From the NCBI GenBank assembly GCA_029216955.1, contig JANAVB010007000.1:2353800-2417799 (forward strand): a stretch of DNA of 64,000 nucleotides, in the 5' to 3' direction. How positions within the stretch are numbered: position 1 is the first letter of the stretch; each line of letters opens with the position of its first letter. The stretch comes from Iris pallida. Taxonomy: Eukaryota > Streptophyta > Magnoliopsida > Asparagales > Iridaceae. Below the pieces are notes generated by a model. That model was not told the origin of the DNA. It did no database searches and saw nothing but the letters and a program-made list of their open reading frames with translations. A program made the translations under genes and the position numbers. This document shows, piece by piece, positions 11,121 to 20,469 of this stretch.

Positions 11121-12107
11121 TTGTGGACCTATTATCCTTGGCGTACCCTGGTTCAGGATACGGATAATAGGATGAAAAGGAAACCAACATATTTGCTCAG
11201 AGGTTATGAGGACATGGCAAGCATGAGGGTTTTACCGTGGAATCTTCTTGCTCAGAGGTAATGAGGACATGGCAGGGGAGACTTCACGGAAGATATTCGT
11301 GGTCAACAGAGGACATTTATGGTCAACGGAGGACGTTTGTGGTCAACAGAGGATATTTGTGGTCAACAGAGGACATTTATGGTCAAGTGGTCAACAGAGG
11401 ACATTTGTGGACCTATTATCCTTGTCATACTCTGGTTGTGGGTACAGATAATAGGTTGAAAGGGAACCGACATACTTACTCAGAGGTAATAGAGACATGG
11501 CAAGCATGAAGGTTTCTTCGACGGAGCATTCCCACTCAGAGGTAATGAGGACATGGCAGAAGTGGGCTCAATGAAGAGGGGGTACATAGAACGACTCAGA
11601 GGTAGGAGAACGTAGAAGTTCTATGCGAGGGGACGGTTTATTTTTGGTGGAAGTGAAAATGACTCAGAGGTAATGAAGACATGGCCGTTTCAGAAATTTG
11701 TGGATCAATTACCCTTTTGTGCACTGGGAGCGCGGGTAGTGGATCATAAGGGAGGATCTCTTCCAGAAAGAAAGTTCAGAGGTATAATCATACGTGACTT
11801 ACTATCTGAAAGAGTGACCGGAATGTGAGTTCAGAGGCACCAGCGGGTACATAACTCGGTAATTTAGAATATTGAGAAAGTGTGAGTTCAGTGGCACCAG
11901 CGGGTACATGACTCGATAATCTGAAGGGAATGTAGGGATGAGTTCAGCGGCACCAGCCGGTACACGACTCGATAATCTGAAATATTATGGATGTGAGTTC
12001 AGCGGTACCAGCGGGTACATGACTCGATGATCTGGAGAGAATGTCGTTTAGACATAATATTTTTTCAGAAACTTGCCGTTGACGGGCAACATGAGCAAGT
12101 CTCCATT
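11120..12107. repeat. Repeat-rich spacer between the two converging transcription units of element A
   Basis: Four repeat types occur. (a) Seven copies of a TCAGAGGTAAT-type word starting at about 11197, 11252, 11480, 11536, 11596, 11664 and 11776; the best match TCAGAGGTAATGAGGACATG and are also found in B. (b) Tandem units of about 18-19 bp built on TGGTCAACAGAGGACATT at 11300-11405. (c) Two more copies (near 11120 and 11400) of the GTGGACCTATTATCC unit. (d) Four copies of about 55-60 bp built on GAGTTCAG(A/C)GGCACCAGCGGG at 11826-12035. The region lies where pol transcripts (minus) and antisense-gene transcripts (plus) converge. No coding sequence is recognisable. Confidence 0.75.
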
Positions 12108-13043
12108 TTATTTTGCGAGGCGGTAAGCACCGTTGGAGAATACTGCCTCAATGATAAATGGGCCTTCCCACTTTGGCTGGAATTTGCCGACGGTCTTGTG
12201 AGTCATGACCATCGGCCTCCAGACTGCCAGAACGAGATCGCCCACCTGGAATGTTCTGATTTTGACCTGCTTGTTGAAGGCTCCAGAGATGCGTGCTTGG
12301 TATAGCTCAATTCGTTGCTGAGCCAAGAGGCGCTTTTCATCTAGTGCCTCCAATTCCTGTATTTGACAATGGTGGTTTTCGTCTGTCGACAATTGATGTG
12401 TGAGGGCGACGCGTAGTGAGGGGATCTGAGTCTCCAATGGAAGGACTGCCCCACTCCCGTACACCAAGGAAAATGGTGTATTCCCGGTGGCTGTTCGAAC
12501 TGTGGTGCGATAAGCCCATAAGCATTCGCCGAGCTTCTCGTTCCAGTCGCATTTGTTGGAGGAGACAAACTTCTTGAGGAGTTTGATGATTGCAAGTATG
12601 AAGCGATGTCCTCGGGAGGAAGGTGGGGTGATTGGACCAATGATATCCATTCCTTATGCTTCGAATGGCCAGGACGCCACTGTCGGATGTAGAAACTCGG
12701 ATGGTTGGTGAATGAAGTCCGCGTGGACTTGGCAGGCTTTGCATTTTCTAGCATAATCTATCGCATCTGCCACCATTGTGGGCCAATAGTAGCCCATTCG
12801 GCGAAGGCGGTCTTGCAGTTTTGGGTCGGGCTGGTGGGCCCCGTAGACACCGTCATGAGCTTCTCGTACGACTTATTTGGCTTCTGCATTTGACAGACAT
12901 CGAAGCAGTAATCCGTCGTAGGAGCAGCGATACAGTATTTTCATCTCTGTATCGTAGAAGAATCTGAGAGAACGCCGTCTGATGGAAGTGGCTTCCTTTG
13001 GATTCTCGGGCAGGATGTCGTAGACGACGAAGTCGATGAATGG
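12108..13043 (-). pseudogene. Element A integrase with most of the catalytic core deleted
   Basis: The minus strand carries the zinc-finger part (DYARKCKACQVHADFIHQ near 12760), the start of the core (MDIIGPITPPSSRGHRFILA, first catalytic Asp) and then jumps directly to IIKLLKKFVSSNKCDWNEK and the intact C-terminal part (GDLVLAVWRPMVMTHKT). Compared with B (55850-56175) about 84 codons are missing in frame at about 12593-12600. The gap removes the Asp of the DNGPQF motif and the Glu of the NGLAEAFNK motif. The protein could not catalyse strand transfer. A stop also separates the finger from MDIIGP. Confidence 0.88.
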
Positions 13044-15097
13044 TTATCTCCAATCTGGGACATCATCGATCGTCTGTACGGAATAACTCGCCAAGAATTG
13101 CACATTGTTCTTGGGACGAACCAGTTCGTGGCCTATTACATCCACTGATTGGCGATCATGATTCGGAACTGCTAGGGAAGCGGCAAGACCAGCTAAGGCA
13201 TCAGCTTCGATATTTCGGAGTCTGGGGACATGTTCGATGAAGAACCCTTCGAATGATGAGATGATGTCAATCGCTATTTGAGGATAAGGGATCATGTCTT
13301 CGTGGCGGACCTCATATGAGCCCCGTATCTGATTGACGATTAGTTGGGAATCGCCGTATGCTTCAAGGTATTCTACCCCCAGCTTTCTTGCGAGTTGGAG
13401 CCCAATGACCAGAGCGTTATACTCGGCCACATTGTTAGAGCAGGGCTCTGTGAGGGAATAAGCACGGTTAATCACCAATCCGAAAGGGAAGATCAGCACT
13501 ACCCCGACTCCGATGACTATATTGCCTTTAGGTCCGGTCCTCGAAGCACCGTCGAAGAACATTCGCCATATAGCCTCGTGAGAGGTTGCATGCGAGTCGG
13601 TGACCTCATCTGGGATCTCTTCATATATTCTGGAGGACTCCGAGCCTGGGTGGGCTGCTAAGAAGTCTGCCAGGGCTTGACCTTTGACTACCTTTTGGGG
13701 GACGAAGATCATATGATAAGGGGATAGCAATATTGCCCATGTAGCGAGTCTAGAGCTGAGTGCCCCTGGTTTATTCATGAGGACCCTGAGAGGGTTGACT
13801 CGTGAGATCACATGTATCGTTTGTCCGGTGACGTAGTGTCGCATTTTCTGAATGGCGAACACCAGGGCGAGGCATTCCTTCTCCACAGCGGTGTATCGGT
13901 GCTCTGGCCTAATCATCATTCGGCTGAGGTAATATATGGCTTGCTCATGGCCTGCGTCGTTGTTTTGTGCCAGCAAAGCCCCGAGGGAGTGTTCCATTGC
14001 TCGTACATAGAGCAGGAATGGTTTCCCAGGAACCGGAGCCACCAAAACTGGAGGATTTGACAAATATTCTTTGATGCTGTCGAAAGCATGCTGACATTCC
14101 TCGTCCCATATGAATGAGACTCCTTTCTTCATGAGGTGCGTGAACGGTCGGCATCGCCCGGAGAGGTTAGAAATGAACCTCCTGATGTAAGCTAGCCTCC
14201 CTTGAAGGCCTCTGAGTTCGCGGAGATTTCTCGGGGGACCCATCTCCATGATTGCTTTCGTCTTCTCAGGGTCTACATGGATACCCTGTGCAGTGATGAT
14301 GAAGCACAAGAACTTCCCGCTGGATACGCCCAGAAAGGACTTCGTAGGGTTCATTTTTAAATTGTGCGCTCGCATTAGGTCGAATACCGTCCTTAGATCC
14401 TGCAGATGGTCTCCCTTGTAGCGACTCTTAACGGCTATATCGTCAACATAGCACTCCACTGTCTTGCGTAAGTGGTCTCTGAAGATAATGCTCATGGCTC
14501 TTTGATATGTGGCGCCAGCATTCTTTAAACCGAAAGGCATGACTGTGTAGCAGTACGTGCCAATTGGTGTTCGGAATGATGTATGCTTTTCGTCATCAGG
14601 AGATATTTTGATTTAGTTGTACCCCGAGAAGCCATCCATGAATGACATACGTTCGAAGCCGCAGGTATTGTCGATCATGATGTCTGTGATAGGAAGGGGA
14701 ATTCATCTTTGGGGCACGCCTCGTTCAGATTGCGGAAGTCGATGCAGATTCGAATCTTTCCATTCTTCTTAAGGACGGGTACTATATTGGCGACCCAATT
14801 GGGATGTTGTTCCTCCCGAATAAAACCGCTGGCTATCAGTTTATTGACTTCGGCTTCGATCGCATCCATGATGCCCGGGCGGAAGCGTCGCTGTTGTTGT
14901 TTGACTGGCTTCGCATCCGGCCGAATGTTGAGTTTGTGAAGAGAAATGTCAGGATTTAACCCTGTCATGTCTTCATAGCTCCAGGCGAACACATCAATGT
15001 ATTCTCTGACAAGTTCTAGCAGCGACTCCTGCTCTTCGTCTGCTAGGCTTTTACTGACGAAGATCGGTTTTGGAGAAGATTCGCTGCCGAGATCCAC
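13044..15097 (-). CDS. Element A reverse transcriptase, RNase H and archaeal-type RNase H
   Basis: The RT N-terminus lies at 14675-15097 (PGIMDAIEAEVNKLIASGF, PNWVANIVPVLKKNGKIR). A frameshift and a stop at 14541-14680 separate it from the open frame 13044-14540. That frame holds MPFGLKNAGATYQRAM, the catalytic YVDDIAVKS, connection and RNase H (HSLGALLAQNNDAG, VEKECLALVFAIQ), then a second RNase H (MFFDGASRTGP, NNVAEYNALVIGL, AYGDSQLIVNQI, NIEADALAGLAA). The second is the archaeal-type RNase H characteristic of the Tat clade. The 498-codon open frame is the best-preserved part of A. Confidence 0.9.
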
Positions 15098-16043
15098 TTG
15101 TATGACCTCATCTTCAGTAGGAGGTTCTCTTTGTTCGAACCGCTTTTTCTATTGTGCGTCCAATTGCTGGGCCTACGGCTCTAGCTCGAGGATTTCGGGG
15201 ATGTCTTCGTCTTCTTCGTAAGCGTCAGCGAATGCCATGTTGACTGTCATGACTTATCTGAACACATCTCCGATGCTGGTATCCGAGTCAGAAGTTGGTG
15301 ACCCGGTTGAATGTGACTACCAGTCGCATTCTTCATCTGAACTCTCAGGGAACGTGGTAGGCGTTACATACCCTAACCCGCATCGAGTTTTCTTATAGTA
15401 GTCCCGTGGTTTGCCTGCCGGAATTGGCGGCTTCAAAGGTAATCGTCGCCCAGTGTCGTAGTTCAAACCTGGCATCGTTTCCAGATCATACCCCTATTTC
15501 TGCATGAGATATTTGGATTGGGGGCTATAAAGATACAGAGGCAGTCTTCCGGCATCTGACCCGAGGTCGGCTTCCTCTATGGTGAAGGGATGCGGGTTAT
15601 TCGTCCGGCCGAAGATGATCGGATGATCCCCTCCCTCGATTATTCGGTAAGTGTCCTCTACTGGAGTAAGCTGGATCGCGGTGTACACATTTGTCACTTG
15701 TGTGTGTAGGTGAATGCCTATACCGTGTTCCATAGCATACATTGTACATAGCTTATTGAGCTCGGTGTAGTTCAAAGATAACCCTTTATTGATGAAGTAA
15801 GGTATCTTTTCTAGGGAGATTACATCATCAGCGGAAGGAACATCAGTGTGGGCAGCCACATACTTGGCTAACTCTGGTTCCTCTTCGGCTACCCCCTGTG
15901 TGAATGAAGACTGAGAGGACGTCCTGGGAAGCTTGATTGTCAGTGGTTCAGTTGATGGAGTAGAGCGTGGAGTTGTTGGCAGACTAGCGACCCCCAGTTT
16001 GGCACTTGACGTGGAACGAGGAGTGGCTGGTTTGCTAGAAGTA
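15098..16043 (-). pseudogene. Element A protease-RT linker with a G-patch-like motif
   Basis: The minus strand reads an open stretch at 15494-15859 ending YSPQSKYLMQK, a stop, then GYDLETMPGLNYDTGRRLPL near 15440-15480. The layout LM-K-GYD-----GLNY-G-----LPL is matched in B near 51000-51090 without the stop and resembles a G-patch. Downstream is an acidic region leading into RT. A copy of the PLTIKLP repeat sits near 15925. Several stops break it. Confidence 0.6.
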
Positions 16044-17792
16044 TCAGACCTTGCATCGGGGTGATGACCCTTCTTGGGAAGGCGTATCGTCAGTGGTTTG
16101 TTGGAAGGGATTAAGCTTCTCCGTTTGAGGCTGACCGACTCTCGGCAGTCTGATTGTTAGTGGCCCTGTTGAGGATCTCGGCACTTGGTCGGACCTTGGC
16201 AGCCGGATTATCATATGCTCCTCCTGCGCCGAGAGGCTGATCGCGTCCTTCCGCAGAGTGGCAGTAAGGGGTACGGACCTGCCCGGTTTTCGAGCTTGGA
16301 GGTGAATTGTCAGAGGCTCTTCTGATCCTGTGGCTGTTTTGGTACCAGCTTGTTCATTTTTTTCATCAAGGTGCCTCTTCGACTTTTCGTATAGGCAGGA
16401 GTCCGAGTAGTAAGATTCGACCCCTTTGAAGGGATCGATGTCAGTAAATTTCGTCTTCACGAAGCCGTGTTTGTCGACATATTTGAAGCACTGGTGTAGC
16501 GTAAAAGGCACGATCATGTAATCGTGTATCCATGGGCGCCCCAAGAGGATGTTGTAAGAAGTGTCTGCATCTATGACGTAGCAGGTGACTTCGGATTGGA
16601 GGTCGCCAATTTGACACTTCAGACGAATATTCCCAATAGGGTAGCTCATGTCCGAATTGAAACCGCTGATGGCGATGCTTGTAGGTGTCAGGCGATGCAT
16701 TAGGATGCGGAGATGATGTAGCAGACCCTTCGGGATGATGCTTATGGAAGAGCCAGGATCTATGTGCATCCGATCCACCTTCACGTCGCCGATGTATCCC
16801 GTGTAGTATAGCGGGCGATCGTGTAGGTTGGTTTTGATGAGCATGTCCTGCGGAGTGAAGACGATGTTGGGCATTGCTCCCGTGCAGGCACTGTCTTGGA
16901 GATCTACGGGTGAGTCCTCCCCGGTGAGGTTGGATTGAGCCAGATAGACATCGGCATTTTGGAGTGCTTCGCTTAATGCAATACGAACGTCCTTGGAGAG
17001 CCTTAGGAGTTCGTACAGTGACAACTTGGCCGGTGTATTAGCCAATTGCGCTAAGATGTCAAAGTTGTAGGGCCTCTCTAGCCCTTGGGCTGCCTCTTTT
17101 CGGAGGGATTTGTCAAAGCGAGTCTCCCTTGGCCTAGGCTTGTCAGTCGTCGAAGGCTGAGCCGGTCCCGGAGCATCAGTTGTAGTGGGTTGATGATTTT
17201 CAGCTGGATTGTCAACCACAGGTTGGGATTGCGCTCCGGACCGCGTGACGACGGCTGTAGCTTCCTCGTTGTCTGCCGAGATTGTGTGGCAGGTCCTGAC
17301 TTTTTTACTTTTCTTTTTGTCGGTAGAAGATGGTGTGGGCCGAGTCACTTCTGACACTAAGTCTGGATGGATCCACATGACCTCCCCTCGTGATGTGGTG
17401 AGGGGTACTAGACGGGCAGCCTGATCTTGGGGAGGTGGAAGATTGGTAATCTTCATTATCGCTAGAGGGACGGGGACCACCCCGTCTTGCGTCTCCGTCG
17501 GAGGGAAGCTGCCGAATTGTACGGACACCATATTAGCCGCCACGTTACCTTTTCGAAATCGATGGCCAGAGCGTTCGAATCGATGAGGTTCTGGATGTAC
17601 CGTTTCAGCTGGTAGCAATCGTATGTAGCATGATGGACATAGCGATGATAATGGCAGTACTTTGGATTCTCCATCTCTGCCGGCCGCGGTTCCCATCTTG
17701 GTGGAGGAAGCTGAATCTTGTCCCCTTGTATGAGCATGTCCAAGATGGGCTTGACGTGACCGTCTTCGAAGGAGTAAGTGATTTACGGCCAT
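16044..17792 (-). CDS. Element A gag C-terminus and aspartic protease
   Basis: A 582-codon open frame. On the partly overlapping frame near 17610-17680 the gag-type Cys/His motif NPKYCHYHRYVHHATYDCYQ is seen, as in B (NPKYCIYHRYINH). The protease is at about 16480-16870: TPQDMLIKTNLHDRPLYYTG, active site RMHIDPGSSISIIPKGLL (DPGSS, where the family usually has D-x-GSS), the YNILLGRPWIHDY flap region and LHQCFKYVDKHG. Downstream are repeats of PLTI(H/R)L. The frame switch at about 17500-17600 indicates a frameshift between gag and protease. Confidence 0.85.
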   Translation of the reverse strand: MAVNHLLLRRRSRQAHLGHAHTRGQDSASSTKMGTAAGRDGESKVLPLSSLCPSCYIRLLPAETVHPEPHRFERSGHRFRKGNVAANMVSVQFGSFPPTETQDGVVPVPLAIMKITNLPPPQDQAARLVPLTTSRGEVMWIHPDLVSEVTRPTPSSTDKKKSKKVRTCHTISADNEEATAVVTRSGAQSQPVVDNPAENHQPTTTDAPGPAQPSTTDKPRPRETRFDKSLRKEAAQGLERPYNFDILAQLANTPAKLSLYELLRLSKDVRIALSEALQNADVYLAQSNLTGEDSPVDLQDSACTGAMPNIVFTPQDMLIKTNLHDRPLYYTGYIGDVKVDRMHIDPGSSISIIPKGLLHHLRILMHRLTPTSIAISGFNSDMSYPIGNIRLKCQIGDLQSEVTCYVIDADTSYNILLGRPWIHDYMIVPFTLHQCFKYVDKHGFVKTKFTDIDPFKGVESYYSDSCLYEKSKRHLDEKNEQAGTKTATGSEEPLTIHLQARKPGRSVPLTATLRKDAISLSAQEEHMIIRLPRSDQVPRSSTGPLTIRLPRVGQPQTEKLNPFQQTTDDTPSQEGSSPRCKV

Positions 17793-17851
17793 TGTTTGTC
17801 TGCTGGCTTCGGCTTAGGTTTTTGTGCTGTATCGGCCACCATAGCCTGCTT

Positions 17852-19120
17852 TCACTTGCTATCCCGATTGTTGGAGGGGCTACCCCCATTATCGTTGTTG
17901 GGATGCTTGCCCTTGTTTTCTCCTTTCGAGATGTGCAATCCCAGTTGGCGAGCCTTCTTCAGTCGTTCTTCGGCGCTTGTGGCGCTGATGATGAACATCT
18001 TCCAATCTTTGAATTGACTTTCGCCCATCCAGAGACTGATTGTTGGAAGCAGTCTCTTTTGGCAAATTTCAATTAAAGAGGAATCTGGATTTCCGGAGGA
18101 CAGCTTCATGGCGGTCTGGCGGAACCGCTCAATGTAGTTCCTTGTCAGCTCCTTCTTCCCTTGGATGACGTCCATGAGGGTGGACATGGTGACGTCCTGC
18201 CCTACCTCGTAGAATCTCTCCAAGAACGTGCGCTTGAAGCCGGCGAAGGAGTGGATGCAGTTGTCCGGCAGATTGCGATACCAGTCGAAGGCGACTCCTT
18301 CCAATGCCCCAATGAATAATCGCGTGAGGATAGCATCATCATGGGGCAGATGGTCGGTGGTGACCTCGAAGTAAGTGATGTACCGACTTGCTGAGGTCTT
18401 GCCATCATACGGGTTGATATTAAACGGCTTATATCTTGGTGGGAACGGAACATCCCTCCATTCAGCAGGGTATGGTTGCCGTACTCTGAGGTCTTGAGCA
18501 TTTTCTCGGGCATGGAACATGGCTCGGAGCTCCTGAACCTCTCTTCTTATTTCTCGGGCCTCATCTGTCGCGGTAGGGGCTGTTATTTCGGGAGGATTGT
18601 TGCTCGAGTTCGGTGCCGCCGAATTCGAGTCCGCATTGACCGCGGGACCCGCGCTTGTTTGGCCAGGCGTCCCTACTTGCAGAGTTGGAAGGGCCGCTTT
18701 AATCTCGTCTACAGACTTGACCAAAGCAAGTAATATGGCTTCGAGGTTGTCGATGCGCTGGCGATCACTGGAACCACTTTGATTGCTGTCTATCATGAAT
18801 ACCGTCCTTGTATGATGAGAAACGGAAGGGACGGTGGAGGATGTATCCTCCGAGTCATACCCATGTACCGAAAAGTCATCGGGATATGTGGGAATATTCT
18901 CTTCTGGTTCGGACTCGAAGGGAATAGTACCCCCGGCTTCGGAGCTTGCTTCATCTTGAGAGTCGTGGTCATCCTCGGAGATGCCAGCCTCGGCTATATC
19001 TGATGGGAGAGTTATCTCCCCTGGCTCGTCTTCTTGGAATATTGGATTGTTGTGGAGGCTCGGAGGGGTGCTACCCCCGGCCCCAGCAACCCCCTGCGTT
19101 ACGGACGACGGGCCTCCCAC
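17852..19120 (-). CDS. Element A gag (retrotransposon gag domain)
   Basis: A 422-codon open frame. The N-terminal half is acidic and Ser/Pro-rich with a possible coiled coil (AREIRREVQELRAMFHAREN). The C-terminal half is a Retrotrans_gag domain: YKPFNINPYDGKTSASRYIT, DWYRNLPDNCIHSFAGFKRT, FLERFYEVGQDVTMSTLMD and RNYIERFRQTAMKLSSGNP. B has the same motifs (DWYRSLPDNCISSF, FLSRFYEGGMDMNMSSL). It continues into the Asn/Lys-rich tail near 17860 and then the Cys/His motif of the next frame. Confidence 0.9.
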   Translation of the reverse strand: MGGPSSVTQGVAGAGGSTPPSLHNNPIFQEDEPGEITLPSDIAEAGISEDDHDSQDEASSEAGGTIPFESEPEENIPTYPDDFSVHGYDSEDTSSTVPSVSHHTRTVFMIDSNQSGSSDRQRIDNLEAILLALVKSVDEIKAALPTLQVGTPGQTSAGPAVNADSNSAAPNSSNNPPEITAPTATDEAREIRREVQELRAMFHARENAQDLRVRQPYPAEWRDVPFPPRYKPFNINPYDGKTSASRYITYFEVTTDHLPHDDAILTRLFIGALEGVAFDWYRNLPDNCIHSFAGFKRTFLERFYEVGQDVTMSTLMDVIQGKKELTRNYIERFRQTAMKLSSGNPDSSLIEICQKRLLPTISLWMGESQFKDWKMFIISATSAEERLKKARQLGLHISKGENKGKHPNNDNGGSPSNNRDSK

Positions 19121-19784
19121 CGTAGCAGATTTCGTCTTAGAGCGAGTACCTTAGAAAACTCCGGTGGTGGGTACCCGTTTAGACGACAGTCTTTCAGTTG
19201 CAGTGGTTGAGGTCTTCGGGGTGGAGATGCTTGCCTTCTTCCCTTTTCCCTCGGTGGGGACTTTCTGAGTGGAATTGCAGGAGACAACAGGAGGTGCCTC
19301 TTCCTCTGAGCTCGGATGCTGTAGTCTTTGGAAGACTGACGGCCGGTCTTCCGTCACTGCCGCGTTGTTGCAACAGCAGTTGACGATGATTTGGGTGCAA
19401 TGACGTCCAAGCGAGGAATCTTTGCACACCGAAGCCCCTTCTCTTTCCTTGCGCTTGTGGAGGATCGCCTCACGCAGGTCAGAGGAACCACTTTGTCCTT
19501 TTGCCGTCGGGGGCTGGACTCGAGCGGTCTTATAGAACTTCCCGTCAGAGGCCCGTATGATAGTCAACGGGATGCCCCGATAGTCAGAGGTTGGGGCAGC
19601 TGACTGGGCTTGATGAGCCCGTGCTGTCCTAGACTTTTTCTTTTTACCACTTGCGGGTGCGTAATAGGAAGAGTCTAAGTTGAATACCACAGAGTCTGGC
19701 TTATCATCCAGAGACCCATCAGGGTCAGGACTGTATGAGAGACGGTCGAAGACAGATCGAGAGGAGCATGGAACGGCCGCTATG

Positions 19785-20092
19785 CGGCTAGGATTGGAAA
19801 CCGTACAGGCTGTCTGCATGCGGCTGTTTCTAGCTGCCGGAGGAGTTGCTTTGGTGCGATTAGTAGGAGTCACGATCGTGTAGGCTGGCCGCATGCGGTT
19901 GGCAATTATGGTCGCATGAGTTTTCTACAAGCGATTGATTTCAGTAACCGCATAAGCTTCATCCGTGTGGTTGGCAATTGTAGCCGCATAAGCTATGCGG
20001 CTGACAGATGTGACCGCATGAGTTTTCTTCATACGGCTAGATGTGGCCGCATGAGCTTTTTCCATGCGGCTAGCACCCTTATGCGGCTCGGA
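19785..20092. repeat. CCGCAT/ATGCGG array in the element A leader
   Basis: About eleven exact words in 300 bp, five CCGCAT and six ATGCGG, so here both orientations occur (for example adjacent GCCGCATGCGG near 19889). In the LTR and intron 1 only one orientation is used. Decayed variants such as GTCGCATGAG are interspersed. Confidence 0.8.
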
Positions 20093-20449
20093 TCGTGTAG
20101 AGTTCCTCTGTGCCCCTGCAAGTCCAGCATCATAATGTTTTTTTCTGCCGGACTTGGGGACAGCAGAGTTGCCTACGGTCTGAAGTAGGGTCGCGGGAGA
20201 GTCTTGCTCGCCGTCTTGAACAACAGAGGGTATCTCTGCAAGAGCTTCAGTAGGAACGAAGGATCGGGGTCTCCACTCCTTGCGGGCCTTCTTCGTGCGG
20301 GCTCGCTTCTGGACCGGGCCAACGCTCTTATCGGAGATCATTCCTTCGAACGCCTGTTAGTCGAACCGGGCGACCATCTTCTGTTACGTGGAGCCAAGCT
20401 TGGCTGCATCCGATTGCATCACCAACTCCTTAGCCGTGGAGAAGTTTTT

Positions 20450-20466
20450 CCCCAGCAGAGTCGCCA
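20450..20466 (-). other. Primer-binding site of element A
   Basis: The minus strand reads TGGCGACTCTGCTGGGG, three bases inside the LTR border at 20470. B has the same word with the same 3-base spacer (47753-47770). From memory this type of PBS is complementary to a tRNA-Arg in Ogre/Tat relatives; I could not check the tRNA. Confidence 0.85.
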
Positions 20467-20469
20467 TCG

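Larger units (their letters stand above)
19125..20466 (-). pseudogene. Element A N-terminal gag/leader reading frame starting inside the PBS
   Basis: An ATG lies in the PBS and is read as MATLLG with a frame of about 28 codons before a stop. Homology with B's MATLLGTTFSS... frame suggests it once continued through 20341-19925 and 19894-19151. These frames are Arg/Lys/Ser-rich, contain SVFDRLSYSPDP (SVFDRLSYN in B) and a repeated R-M-K-K-T-H-A-V-type peptide produced by the ATGCGG/CCGCAT array at 19785-20090. Stops at about 20393, 20360 and 19910 show decay. Function unknown; position before the gag domain makes an extended gag N-terminus likely. Confidence 0.6.

Noticed and set aside
19791..20250. 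A host gene with repeated R-M-K-K peptides
   Set aside because: It lies between PBS and gag of element A; the peptide repeat is a by-product of the CCGCAT/ATGCGG DNA array.
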